From Guadua angustifolia (Eukaryota > Streptophyta > Magnoliopsida > Poales > Poaceae): a stretch of DNA of 64,000 nucleotides. The DNA lies in assembly GCA_036346375.1 (NCBI GenBank), contig CM070520.1:17557791-17621790 (forward strand), written 5' to 3'. Below the pieces are notes generated by a model, which was not told the origin of the DNA, did not search any database, and saw nothing but the letters and a program-made list of their open reading frames with translations. Positions 46,042 to 57,949 of this stretch are shown here, one piece after another; position 1 is the stretch's first letter, and every line of letters begins with the position of its first letter. A program made the position numbers and the translations under genes.

Positions 46042-49000
46042 TGTAATACCGCAAATCGTTTACTAGGGCTTTGGCCGGAATTGTTGTCTTCTTAAATCCA
46101 GGGATTTTTCTTTTCGCCGTGAGTTGAATGTCAGTCTTTGGAGTTGGTTGATTTGTGGTCTGTAGAATGTTGTGTAGCTTTTACTCTTTTTTCCCTAGCC
46201 TTTTATTTGTTCATTCACTTATTGGAGTATATAAAGAAAAGAAAATTAGAGGGGATGAAACCCTACCAAAAGAGAGAGAGAGAGACAGCCAGGAGGGCTC
46301 TCTCCAGCCGCCGCCTACAGTGCTTCTCGCCCTTCTCCTCCTCCTGGCCTGGCGCGGCTCCTCCTCTCTGGCCTTGTGATGTCCTCCTACTGGTGCTCCC
46401 TCGAGCCCTCCCCTGCCGGTGCCCTCCCGGCGCCCCTAGGCCGTCGCCTTCCCTCGGCCGGGCCGCTCCGAGCTCACCCTCCCTGGCTCCTCCATGGCCG
46501 TCGAGCCCTAGCTCTTGCCAAGGCTGGCGCCTCCATCCCCTCTGTGGCCACCTGGGCGTTCTCCCCAGTGGTCGGCCCTTGGTGCCAGCGCCTCTGGCCG
46601 GCGACAGGCACGCCTCCGGCCAAGCAAGAGCCAGGCAGCGTTGCCTCGGGTTCTCCTCCCGGTAGGTGTTTGTCTCTCCCCGAGCCGAAATGCTCTCTCC
46701 TTCCTCCATGGATTTGCTTTGAGGTATTTGGGTATTTTCTTTGCATGCTAGGTGTTCGATGAAATGGTTGTGAGGTATATGCTTGTGTAGTGGCTCTTGT
46801 TTGGGCCGATTCGAGTCCGTGGTTTGATTGATATTACTCTAGTAATGATTTCTAGCTATTATGCAAAGAAATGATCGCCTCTATTTGCTATGCATGCTTT
46901 ACCTGTTTGTGATTTTTATAGCGTAAGCAGTGATGTCGAATTTGCTTAGTTGTGCTGCAAATATCTTATGTAGACATTTTACGTGTTGGTACTCGGTAGA
47001 ACTTATCTGTAACTTCTGTTTGTATTGACTATACTTGGCTCATGATGTGTATCTCCTACCTGTAGTGTTTGTGTGCTTATGCTTGCTGGCATACTACTGT
47101 ATTTATCAAACTGATTGATTTGTCGTTGGATAGCTCTTCTGAGATTTGCTTTAAATGATAAGATAGAAAGTGTAAGATTTTTGCATATTTGTGAATGTTG
47201 AAGACAACACTTATGCAATTCAGTATAAATTTGCAATTCAGTAAAAATTAACATAGTCTTCGGTCAGAAAGGATAGCTGTAGCTTGCAGGGAGTGTTTGG
47301 ATGCTTTGGGAATTTTGGGACTAAGGATTCGAATATAAATCCTCCTATCCAAAGCAGACCTAAGTTGTAACCTTTATATTGAAATTATTTGTCATGAGAT
47401 CATTGAAGTATGCTGTGGTCACATGTGAGCATAATTAAGATTGATGAGTAGTTTTAAATCCTTGTTTTCTTTGTATGCAATTATTGGTTTTAGTCATTAA
47501 CTTTATTTCCATTAAACCATGGACAAGAAGAATTGAACCTATTAAATTCAAATCGTTTTGGGCATCTTCCAATTGGCAATGTACCGCAGTATATTGCTTA
47601 ATTTAGATGTCGCATGTCACTATTGGCTATACATTCTATAATTTGGCTTCTACTTCATTAGATGATTGATTTTTTTGATATAGTGGTATAAATCTTAGCT
47701 TTAAGTTGGCAATCTCTGTTGTGGGTCGATTGTAGAGCCTAGTGCTTGGTCGTTGACTTTGCACGAACACCGTGGACATCGACGCCATAGTGGTTTGTCG
47801 GCAGGGTTAGCGGCGGAGCTCTTGGCCTTGTTCTCTGGAAGGCACCGCCAAGAGGAGAGTGTCTTCGGGAGTGGTCTTGACCCCGAGTTGCCTCTCGCGT
47901 CGGTAAAGGCAAGTGCATCTCCTAGAGCGTTAGTAGGGTGTTAAATGCTTTGCTTGCGATAATAGTATGAAAGTTCTAATGATTTGGTTATGTTTAATAG
48001 CATATCTAGAAGTTATTCTTAGCATGGTAATGAGGATGGATGAATGTTAGCAATGGAAAGGTAAGTTATTCAATTTCTATTATTACAACGCCTTATGAAT
48101 TGTACGAATGAGTATGGTTATGTGGATGCAGAGGATAAAGTGATTAAATGATAATGTATGTGTTATATTCATGTTTGTGTTGTGCTTATAAACATGTCAT
48201 TTGCATTTGCGCATTCATTACAGAAGAGGCGACCCATGTTGATGTGGGCCTCTGTACTCACACGTAGTGAGTACAAAAGTCCTACCTCGTAGTCCCATCC
48301 ACGGATGGGAGCGAGTCGATAAGTAGGCCCGCCACACGGATGGTTGGGAATGAGGGTTCACACCGCGGGTGTGCACTCACTATCTTGATATCGCTATGAC
48401 AATGTGCATTATGAGCATGCATGGTGCATTCATTTTATGATTCATGAGAAAGAGGATGAGAGCATAAAAGTATTGCATTGTGTGTTGCAATTGGTAAATG
48501 TTAATTGATGAGACTGGAAATGACAGGTTGAGTATTGAGTCGTGGACTCGTCCTGAAATGATTGTTGAGGCATGAGTAAGGTTTATTTATGTTTCCGAGT
48601 GGGAGGTGGTAAGTAGGGTTAGTTTCTGCTTCTTTAACTGGATAATTTCAATTAAGTAATGGTTATAACAAATGGTGGAGTAGTCGTGTTCTTACGTTTT
48701 GAAGTTATATGAATTCAAACTGCTCCCTTTACTTAAGGATGTCAAGTAAAGGAACTATTACTGTATGTCTTGAAGTCGTTGTATTCTAATCAAAGTCATT
48801 ACTTTTATGTTTGATTGCACTCTGCTGAGTCTTGGACTCACGCTTATTTGCTTCCTATTTTAGGTACCTTGAAGCTGGCTCGCTGGGATGGGAGTAGTAG
48901 CACGTACACGACTCCGGTCATCACCACCGCATTTAATTAATTTGTAGAGCCTGGATGTAAATAATGGTGTTGTAATGTGTTGCTCGTCGTGCTGAAGTTG

Positions 49001-49284
49001 TTAATTTCTATTTGGTTGTGTGATTGATTATCTAAGGACTTGCTAGATGGTTTGATTCTATTTTAAGTGTTTGATATATTATATAACTGCTATTGCTCTT
49101 TTTGTCTGCCGAGTGGATGTCCTAATTTTAGGGAGGTCTTTGCGAAATTTTGTAAAATTTTGGTGGCTTAGTTTTAAACCAGTTTTAAGAGTCAGAGGTT
49201 AATTCCTGTCTTTTCGCTAGAGGTGACATTAGTTATTCAAAGTTTTGGTACCATCCGTGGCGTGTTTAGCGCCGAGGTATTCTG
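46042..49284 (+). repeat. LTR2 of the LARD-like array (3.24 kb)
   Basis: The LTR starts TGTAATACCGC and its end region reads GGTATTCTGA instead of GGTGTTACA. It lacks the 2.5-kb block. Outside clustered small changes it is nearly identical to LTR3 and to the shared parts of LTR1. Confidence 0.9.
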
Positions 49285-52200
49285 ATTAATATCGAGCGGG
49301 CTTTAGGTCCTTTTGGGAAATTTGTTAAATTTTGGGTTAATTATTAAGCATAAAAACATTAATATTTGGTGGCTATGCTAATTAATCAAGACTGACACCT
49401 TGATGCCTGATGGGGTGGACGGGTTAAAATTGTTTGCTTCTTGTATTCCTTTCATTTGTGAATGAGACATGTAAATTATGCTAATTTCGATTATGCAACC
49501 TTGTGGTTTCGTTTTGTTGCATGGTTATGCCGAGAGTTAGTCATCGTATGTGTTTGTGTCTAAGGGTATGACTGGTATTTGCTATTTGAGTCTAGTACTT
49601 ACTGATATGCTACTATTTGATTCTGAGAGAGTAAATTCTCTTTGGTTATTTGTTATTTATTGGGAGGTTTGATATTTCTATTGATTGCTAGTGACTATGT
49701 CTTCTAATCTTAATGAGTGAGTCAGACTGCATGCATGCCAATCTGTGCTATGGAGTGGTCCCATGTGAGTATGTTTTCTTTTCCGCTTGATAAGAAAATT
49801 GAGGAGGTGAATAATTGTTTTCCTTTACTAAGTTGTTCTTTAATACTTTATTATGTCACTTTGGTTTAACTCTCTCATTCCCCACAGCTTGTGGATTCTA
49901 CTTTTTGGTTTATGAATACTTGTGATTTGCTTTGTGTTAATTTGCATGTACATTCTCTGGTTGGCCTTTAATTTGGTCGATGTGTTTATTTTGTGTCGAA
50001 TGAGGCACGTTGCACTGATTTGGCAAGGTAGTTTTGGAAAAAAACGCCAATTGTTTTGTCTTTAGATTGGCTTTGGATTCCAAATCCATGTACTCTGAAT
50101 TTTCTAAGGTTGAAATTCTTGCCTTTGAAATGAAAGAAAAATGATTGCCTTTGTAATTAAGACATGGTATCGTGAGGCTAAGTCGAGTTGATGGCCTAGC
50201 TTTGTATAAATATCTTTAATTCTTTTAAGTGAGTCTTTTAAATCTGTGTTCTATCAATGTGCTTATTCTTATTTTGGAGGATGAGATTCTAGCGGTTATT
50301 CACACTCCACATGTTCTTTTTATGGCTTTTATTGATGAACGGCAAGTCAATGAGTGTGGTTTCTTCATGTCGAAAGCATGTTGAAAAAGGGAAACCTCTC
50401 TTTTGGTAGATTCCTTGTATTTATAAATTTGGATCCATCTTCGTAGTTTGTTCGGGATGTTGCTTGTAGTGTGGCCAGGCTTGAGTCCTGTCATTTTCTA
50501 AGTCTTTTGAGAGTAGAGCTTCTTTGAAAGTTTTGGTTGGCTTTTCTGGAAAAGAAAATATGACAGTCAGAGGATGTTGTAGGTTGATCGAAGATCTTCC
50601 CGTAGAGGATTAGTAGAATGTTTGTGTTGTTGGGTTAAGGTGGTCAACCCTAATTGGATAGATGGCAAGAAGTAGTTTGCGGGTCATGGTGATCCACAGT
50701 TATGAGTGGAGATCTAGAAATAGTGGTTGCGTAAGGTTATAAATGATTGTGTCAAAGAGGTAATAACAAGTTTGGTTGAGGAACTTGTTAATTAAGTTGA
50801 TGGGATTCGATTGTTTAAATCATTGGAAACTTAGATAGTTGATCGTTGTGTTCGTCATATGGTTGACAGATAGGAATTTTGGATGGTAGGTTAATTGGGA
50901 TAAAATTCCAACCTGTTTTTCTTTGAAGAGTTGATGGGGAGAATTGTTAATGTTGGTGATGACATTCTTGAATGCGGATGTAATTAGTCGAAAGGATAAT
51001 TACTGGAGAAAATGATCCAAGGAAGAGTGGTTATAAGATTCTTGCTAAGTCTTGTCGGAGTTTCCCAAAAGCGCTAAGTGTGAACATTGAAACTTTTATT
51101 GTTAGAGGTGCAAGAATTTTCGAGATAAAGGGATGTAGAATGAACTTAGGTTTAATTACCTATGGAATTGGGTTGTCGGTGTAATTATTTGGAAGGTTGC
51201 CTTTTTTTTAAGGCATTTTGTTTGGTGTGCTATTGAAATTGCAATATGAATTGTGTTTCGCCAAGTGGTGGAGTTAGTGGATGAAAGATTATGAGGAAGA
51301 AGGAATGCATACTTATGGAATAGTGTGATGATAGTCTTTGGGCTTGCCATTTAAAAGAAATAAATAGATGTAATGGAAAATGTTGGATTTTAGGATCGTT
51401 TTGCTATTCCCGAAATGTTGGTTTTGGGATTAGTGTGTGTATTGCTTTTTAATCGAGTGATTTGTTGTTGGGAAGCTTTCCACCTTAAGGCTCAAGGTGT
51501 GGAAGTGGTTTATGCTGTTAAGAGAATGGAGTTCTCTGCGATTGTGTGGCTGTCTTCTAAAGAAAGATTTGTGTGAAGTTCTTCGTCTTAGTTGAGCTTT
51601 CCCTGGTGTACATCTTATTGCTTTGTCTTCATGTTGAGGGAAGTGGTTAGTTTTGTTAAGCAAATTGAGATTTTATTTACTCTCTAGTGTGGGACAAGAA
51701 AATGCTGGGACGTGGATTCATGGTTGAGTGTAATAGAGGATCATGCTCTTTGATTTATCTATCGAAAATTGAATGGTTCGGTTATGACTTTTTTCTTCAA
51801 GTGGTTGTCTCTATGCATGAGGCATGTATGAAGAGGGCAGGGTATGATTGTGTATTGTGATGGAATTGGGATTTATGCTCGAATGGGCGATTCATATTGA
51901 TAGTAAGGAATGGCTTTGACCCTGTTGTTTCCAGGGCATTTATTGAAGAGATAGGAGTTGTGTTTTGGTTTTTTGGAGGATTCCGGTGTTAAAAGGTTAG
52001 AAATAGTAATATGTTCGAAATTGGTTAGAAACTTGTTGGATTGAAAAGCCTTGTGTGGCTCCGTGGTTTAAGCTAATCGACCCGTGGGATAGCTATGGTA
52101 TATTGGGTTAACTCGTTCGATGTTATGGCTTGATAATGGTTATATAGTTATAAAGGTTAATCAATGAGGAAAAATGTAAATCAGGGTTTTCTTGGTTCTT

Positions 52201-52891
52201 GGGGGATTTGAGTTTAGAACCCCAACTGTTCAGTCGAATAGAATTAAGTGATTCGGTGGAAATTGGTTGGATACTTAATAGAGTGATGTGACTTGTGTTA
52301 ATCATGTCATCTCGAGTGATCTGTGAAGTAGAGGTTGAGAGAGAGGACAAGGTTTTGGTGAGTGAAATTGACTAGGAAAATTAGAATTGAGTTGGAGATT
52401 AGTGATATGACCTTCCGGGAAGAATCATCGGTTGATTGCAGGTCGTACGTTGAAGCATTAAAGAGAAATTGTTTGAGTTGTCAGACAAGCGATGAGAATG
52501 GTATGAATTGAAATTTTGGCTGTTTGCCTAGATCTATTGGAGTTTAAGCATGAGAGTTGTGAATTCTCTGGTTGAGAAAGTACTTTTAGGATTCTGGTTT
52601 AAGAAAATGCAAGGTAGATTGGTTTATCCTTGGTCTTTGAGTAAGGCCGGGTTTTGGTCTTGTGCCATGCCAATTAAGGAGGTAAAGTGAGTGTTGATTC
52701 AAAAGGGATGTAATGAGTTAAGTTCTTGCTTCTTTATTGGAAAGAAAGTGAATTGAATTTTGGAGTTCCTCTTGCGTGAGAATACGGTTTGTTGTTTCGG
52801 ATATCCTTGTTTTGTATTTTGTTTACTGTTGTTCTTGTTGGTGCTCTTGTTGTGGTCGAATTCGAGGTCGAATTACATTAAAGGAGAAGAG
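49285..52891 (+). other. Internal domain 2 of the LARD-like array
   Basis: This is a near-duplicate of internal domain 1. For instance 50960-52010 matches 44100-45150 almost base for base. It is non-coding in the same way and ends with the purine tract AAAGGAGAAGAG before LTR3. Confidence 0.88.
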
Positions 52892-55800
52892 TGTAATACA
52901 TAAATCGTTTACTAGGGCTTTGGCGGAATTGTTGTCTTCTTAAATCCGAGGATTTTTCTTTTTTCGCCGTGAGTTGAATGTCGGTCTTTGGAGTTGGTTG
53001 ATTTGTGGTGCAGTAGAATGTTGTGTAGCTTTTACTCTTTTTCCCTAGCCTTTTATTTGTTCATTCACTTATTGGAGTATATAAAGAAAAAGAAAATTAG
53101 AGGGGATGAAACCCTACCAAAAGAGAGAGAGAGAGACAGCCAGGAGGGCTCTCTCCAGCCGCCTCAGTGCTTCTCGCCCGCTCCTCCTCCTGGCCTGTTG
53201 GCCCTCCTCTCTGGCCTTGGTGATGTCCTCCTATTGGTGCTCCTCGAGCCCTCCCTGCAGGTGCCCTCCCGGCGCCCCCTAGGCCGTCGCCTTCCCTCGG
53301 CCGTCCTCAGGCTCACCCTCCTGGCTCCTCCATGGCCGTGAGCCCTAGCTCTTGCCAAGGTGGCGCCTCCATCCCCTGTTGGCCACCTGGACGTTCTCCC
53401 CAGTAGTCGGCCCTTGGTCGCCAGGCGCCTCTGGCCGGGCGACAGCCGCCTCGGCCCGGCAGCCGAGCCCAGTGGCGTTGCCTCGGGTTCTCCTCCCAGC
53501 CGGTGTTTGTCTCTCCCCCGAGCCGAGCTGCTCTCTCCTTCCTCCATGGATTTGCTTTGAGGTATTTGGGTATTTTCTTTGCATGCTAGGTGTTCGATGA
53601 AATGGTTGTGAGGTATATGCTTGTGTAGTGGCTCTTGTTTGGGCCGATTCGAGTCCGTGGTTTGATTGATATTACTCTAGTAATGATTTCTAGCTATTAT
53701 GCAAAGAAATGATCGCCTCTATTTGCTATGCATGCTTTACCTGTTTGTGATTTTTATAAGCGTAGCGATGATGTCAATTTGCTTAGTTGTGCTGCAAATA
53801 TCTTATGTAGACATTTTACGTGTTGGTACTCGGTAGAACTTATCTGTAACTTCTGTTTGTATTGACTATACTTGGCTCATGATGTGTATCTCCTACCTGT
53901 AGTGTTTGTGTGCTTATGCTTGCTGGCATACTACTGTATTTATCAAACTGATTGATTTGTCGTTGGATAGCTCTTCTGAGATTTGCTTTAAATGATAAGA
54001 TAGAAAGTGTAAGATTTTTGCATATTTGTGAATGTTGAAGACAACACTTATGCAATTGATATAAATTTGCAATTCAAGAAAATTAACATAGTCTTGATCG
54101 GAAAGGATAGTGTAGCTTGCGGAGTGTTTGGATGCTTTGGGAATTTTGGGACTAAGGATTGAATATAAATCCTCCTATCCAAAGCAGACCTAAGTTGTAA
54201 CCTTTATATTGAAATTATTTGTCATGAGATCATTGAAGTATGCTGTGGTCACATGTGAGCATAATTAAGATTGACTGGAGTAGTTTTAAATCCTTGTTTT
54301 CTTTGTATGCAATTATTGGTTTTAGTCATTAACTTTATTTCCATTAAACCATGGACGATGAGAATTGAACCTATTAAATTCAAATCGTTTTGGGCATCTT
54401 CAATTGGCAATGTACTGCAGTATATTGCTTAATTTAAGATGTCGCATGTCACTATTGGCTATACATTCTATAATTTGGCTTCTACTTCATTAGATGATTG
54501 ATTTTTTTGATATAGTGGTATAAATCTTAGCTTTAAGTTGGCAATCTCTGTTGTGGGTCGATTGTAGAGCCTAGTGCTTGGTCGTTGACTGCCACGGCAC
54601 CGGTGGACATCGGCCTTGTAGTGGTGTCGGCAGGGTTAGCGGCGAGCTCTGGCCTTGTTCTCTGGAAGGCACCGCCAAGAGGAGAGTGTCTTGGAGTGGT
54701 CTTGACCCGAGTTGCCTCTCGCGTCGGTAAAGGCAAGTGCATCTCCTAGGCGTTAGTAGGGTGTTAAATGCTTTGCTTGCGATAATAGTATGAAAGTTCT
54801 AATGATTTGGTTATGTTTAATAGCATATCTAGAAGTTATTCTTAGCATGGTAATGAGGATGGATGAATGTTAGCAATGGAAAGGTAAGTTATTCAATTTC
54901 TATTATTACAACGCCTTATGAATTGTACGAATGAGTATGGTTATGTGGATGCAGAGGATAAAGTGATTAAATGATAATGTATGTGTTATATTCATGTTTG
55001 TGTTGTGCTTATAAACATGTCATTTGCATTTACGCATTCATTACAGAAGAGGCGACCCATGTTGATGTGGGCCTCTGTACTCACGTAGTGAGTACAAAAG
55101 TCCTACCTCGTAGTCCCATCCACGGATGGGGCGAGTCGATAAGTAGGCCCCGCCACGGATGGTTGGGAATGAGGGTTCACACCGACGGGTGTGCACTTTC
55201 ACTATCTTAGTATACGCTATGACAATGTGCATTATGAGCATGCATGGTGCATTCATTTTATGATTCATGAGAAAGAGGATGAGAGCATAAAAGTATTGCA
55301 TTGTGTGTTGCAATTGGTAAATGTTAATTGATGAGACTGGAAATGACAGGTTGAGTATTGAGTCGTGGACTCGTCCTGAAATGATTGTTGAGGCATGAGT
55401 AAGGTTTATTTATGTTTCCGAGTGGGAGGTGGTAAGTAGGGTTAGTTTCTGCTTCTTTAACTGGATAAGTTCAATTAAGTAATGGTTATAACAAATGGTG
55501 GAGTAGTCGTGTTCTTACGTTTTGAAGTTATATGAATTCAAACTGCTCCCTTTACTTAAGGATGTCAAGTAAAGGAACTATTACTGTATGTCTTGAAGTC
55601 GTTGTATTCTAATCAAATTCATTACTTTTATGTTTGATTGCACTCTGCTGAGTCTTGGACTCACGCTTATTTGCTTCCTATTTTAGGTACCTTGAAGCTG
55701 GCTCGCTGGGATGGGAGTAGTAGCACGTACACGACTCCGGTCATCACCACCGCATTTAATTAATTTGTAAAGCCTGGTTGTAAATAATGGTGTTGTAATG

Positions 55801-56103
55801 TGTTGCTCGTCGTCTTTGAAGTTGTTAATTTCTATTTGGTTGTGTGATTGATTATCTAAGGACACGCTAGATGGTTTGATTCTATTTTAAGTGTTTGATA
55901 TATTATATAACGCTATTGCTCTTTTGTCTGTGAGTGGATGTCCTAATTTTAGGGAGGTCTTTGAAATTTTGTAAAATTTTGGTGGCTTAGTTTTAAACCA
56001 GTTTTAAGAGTCGAGGTTAATTCTGTCTTTTAAGCTAGAGGTGACATTAGTTATTCAAAGTTTTGGTACCATCCGTGGCGTGTTTAGCGCCAGGTATTCT
56101 GAT
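52892..56103 (+). repeat. LTR3 of the LARD-like array (3.21 kb)
   Basis: The LTR starts TGTAATACATAAATC and ends near GGTATTCTGA, followed by Gypsy-A sequence. It shares the absence of the 2.5-kb block with LTR2. Confidence 0.88.
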
Positions 56104-56843
56104 AACCCTTAGGAACATGCGGAGGTTGCGGCGTGGGTCGGAGTGCAAAGGCTTTGATGTAAATCGAAAAATGGCGAGAATGCTAGCAGATCAAAAGACG
56201 CGTCCGGGATCGACCATGGATCACCTCGCGTGGGTTTCCCTTTTCCACGTAGCTACTTTGCAACGTAGCCGCTAGGCGTGAGCCATAGCGCCCGGGTTGA
56301 GAAGGTCACCGCTCGCAAGGGATCTAACGGGCGGTTGGGACGCTACCTTTAAATAACATATGAGCAAGCATCCCAGAGCAGCGTCTTGCGAGGACGAGAT
56401 GTGGTGGCGCAACAACACCTCCAAACCCCAGGGATTTGATGAAAACGTGCGAATAAAGATGATGGTCAGGGACAGAATCTCCTTAGATTCTCTATATCCT
56501 CGGCATTTGACACAGCGTGATCCTCGGCGCCGCTGAATCGAGAGGTGCCGAGTCGGAGGATCCTCATGGCGCTTAAGGGAACCGGACAACGGCACACTCC
56601 AGACGGCAACACGCTCTACCGGCTCCCGGAGGCTCCGGTAGCCGGCCATGGCCTCCGGTCCCCTCGACTCGGAGGCAGTGAGGCGATCTTCTTCTGCTGA
56701 CAGCCGCCTAGCGGGCGTGGGGGGAAGCACGGAAGACCATGTGATCCCCTGGCTAGTCGTTGGTGAAGAAAGTCATCAAGGAGGGAGATGGGAATCCGGA
56801 GATCACGAAGATGACGCGCGAGGCCCCTACCTGGCGCGCCAAC
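56104..56843 (-). other. Leader region of Gypsy-A with unrecognised frame
   Basis: On the minus strand this follows the primer site and would be the 5' leader and start of gag. A 152-codon frame (56730-56272) with RRLSAEEDRLTASESRGPEA has no gag motif that I recognise. The left part (56104-56340) is the duplicate of 34700-34980. Confidence 0.5.
56824..56841 (-). other. Primer binding site of Gypsy-A
   Basis: The minus strand reads TGGCGCGCCAGGTAGGGG two bases after the right LTR. It begins with the TGG expected opposite a tRNA CCA end and is a form common in grass Gypsy elements. The tRNA species was not assigned. Confidence 0.8.
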
Positions 56844-57720
56844 TATCGGTGTTTCGTATAACCGGCAAGTAGAATTGTAAGTCTAGGGGCCGCGTGTCCC
56901 CACTCCTTGAATGGTTAGACTCGGGAGTCCAAGATTTATACTGGTTCAGGCTGAATGTCCCTACTTCCGGTTAAGTGGTGATGGATCTCGTTGCTCTGGG
57001 TGTGGTGGATTACAAGCGAGAGCTAAGGACAGGCCCCTAGCGCTCGTCCGAACGAGGAGACCCGGGATGGATGAACGCTCGCTCGGGTCGGACAGCCCGA
57101 ATGGGGTCTGGAGGCGAGTGGGATAAAATCACGGAATATCGAGAGGTCACTCCCCACGTCACGAGGGCTGCCTCCTTTATATAGTTGGAGGGTAGATTAC
57201 GTGAGAAAAACGAGAAAAAGGTAGGGGTAGGTTACATCCGGAGTCCGGTCCTCGGTCTTGATGAGTGACATTTCTGTTAATCCCATGGCTGGGTTGGTAG
57301 ACCACGGTAGATAATGTCCGTTGGAAAGATGCGCACCTGCCCTCTATTACTTTGTCGAGATCTTGGCGTTATGCATCGTGTTTGTCTTGGGGCCGAGGCG
57401 TCCCTCCACTATACTGACGAGGCGATGGATCGCGTGTTAGTCCTAGCGGCCCTTGTGCCCGCAGCAGGAAGGAGCTACCTACGGCATGGGCGTCGTGTCC
57501 ATGGAGACGGTACGGCTTGGAGTTGTCCGAATCAAGCGGTGAAGATGTATCGAGGCTCGGTCAGGGGACCGATCGAGTCTGTGGGAATTCCGACCGATGG
57601 CCGTTTGGTGCCGTGGTCGTCCAGACCGATGGCGGTCGGGCAGCTCTAGAAGACTAAAAATATGACCTTGAAATGGGCGTATACTTCGGCGTGGGGTACC
57701 CTTGGTATGAGTATTCATCA
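56844..57720 (-). repeat. 5' LTR of Gypsy-A
   Basis: This 877-bp LTR is colinear with 28636-29525, beginning TATCGGTGTTTCGTATAACC and ending GAGTATTCATCA before the AGATG duplication. Confidence 0.92.
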
Positions 57721-57949
57721 AGATGATTCATCTAAATACTCTTAATATACTCATAACTTCAACTCCACGGATATGGTGGAGTTAGAGCCCTATCAAGTAC
57801 ACCCTTAAGTACACTGGCTGAGCCGCTGACTCGCAGCTACTCTAGCTACCTGCACTAGCTGGCTAGCAACCCTTGTCCCATTTCACTTACATCAAATTCA
57901 AGGTTTAAAATCTCATTTGGGGTTGACATTTTGGAGGTGATTAGAATCC

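Larger units (their letters stand above)
36660..56103 (+). mobile_element. LARD-like LTR element as LTR-internal-LTR-internal-LTR array
   Basis: Three LTRs (36660-42411, 46042-49284, 52892-56103) alternate with two nearly identical 3.6-kb interiors. The first LTR is followed by TGGTATCAGAGC, a tRNA-Met primer site. Interiors end in a purine tract before the next LTR, which sets the plus orientation. Interiors contain no gag or pol motif, and all open frames are short. LTRs over 3 kb with an interior of about 3.5 kb and no genes fit the class of large retrotransposon derivatives (LARDs), which are moved by other elements' proteins. The array replaces GTAGC-CCTTAGG continuity inside Gypsy-A, so it is younger than Gypsy-A. 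The left flank GTAGC (36655-36659) has only a poor counterpart, ATAAC, on the right. Confidence 0.87.
28636..57720 (-). mobile_element. Ty3/Gypsy-type element (Gypsy-A) with nested insertions
   Basis: LTRs at 28636-29525 and 56844-57720 are flanked by the perfect duplication AGATG (28631-28635 and 57721-57725). The primer site TGGCGCGCCAGGTAGGGG on the minus strand beside the right LTR, and a purine tract beside the left LTR, set the orientation. Without the 19.4-kb array and the hAT MITE it is about 9.4 kb. I find no gag, protease, RT or integrase motif. Instead the interior carries plus-strand genes antisense to the element and an 82-bp tandem repeat near the 3' LTR. Antisense genes and such tandem repeats are known in Tat-type plant Gypsy elements, so a non-autonomous Tat-like element is inferred. 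Confidence 0.88.
28527..57804. mobile_element. Tourist-like MITE split by the Gypsy insertion
   Basis: The left part (28527-28635) starts GGGCTTATTTGGTAGAGC. The right part (57726-57804) ends with GGAGTTAGAGCCCTATCAAG and ACACCC. Read in reverse, the right end starts GGGTGTACTTGATAGGGC, the inverted counterpart of the left end. TTA flanks both outer ends (28524-28526 and 57805-57807), the PIF/Harbinger target duplication. Only about 190 bp belong to the MITE. Everything between is the later Gypsy element, whose AGATG duplication joins the two parts exactly. Confidence 0.88.

Noticed and set aside
56098..56107. ATAAC as the right target duplication of the LARD-like array
   Set aside because: It does not match the left GTAGC; the bordering bases look altered in the same way as the LTR2 end, so the duplication is left unconfirmed.
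57314..57649. 111-codon frame in the right Gypsy-A LTR
   Set aside because: It is not kept in the left LTR and has no domain; LTR sequence is non-coding here.
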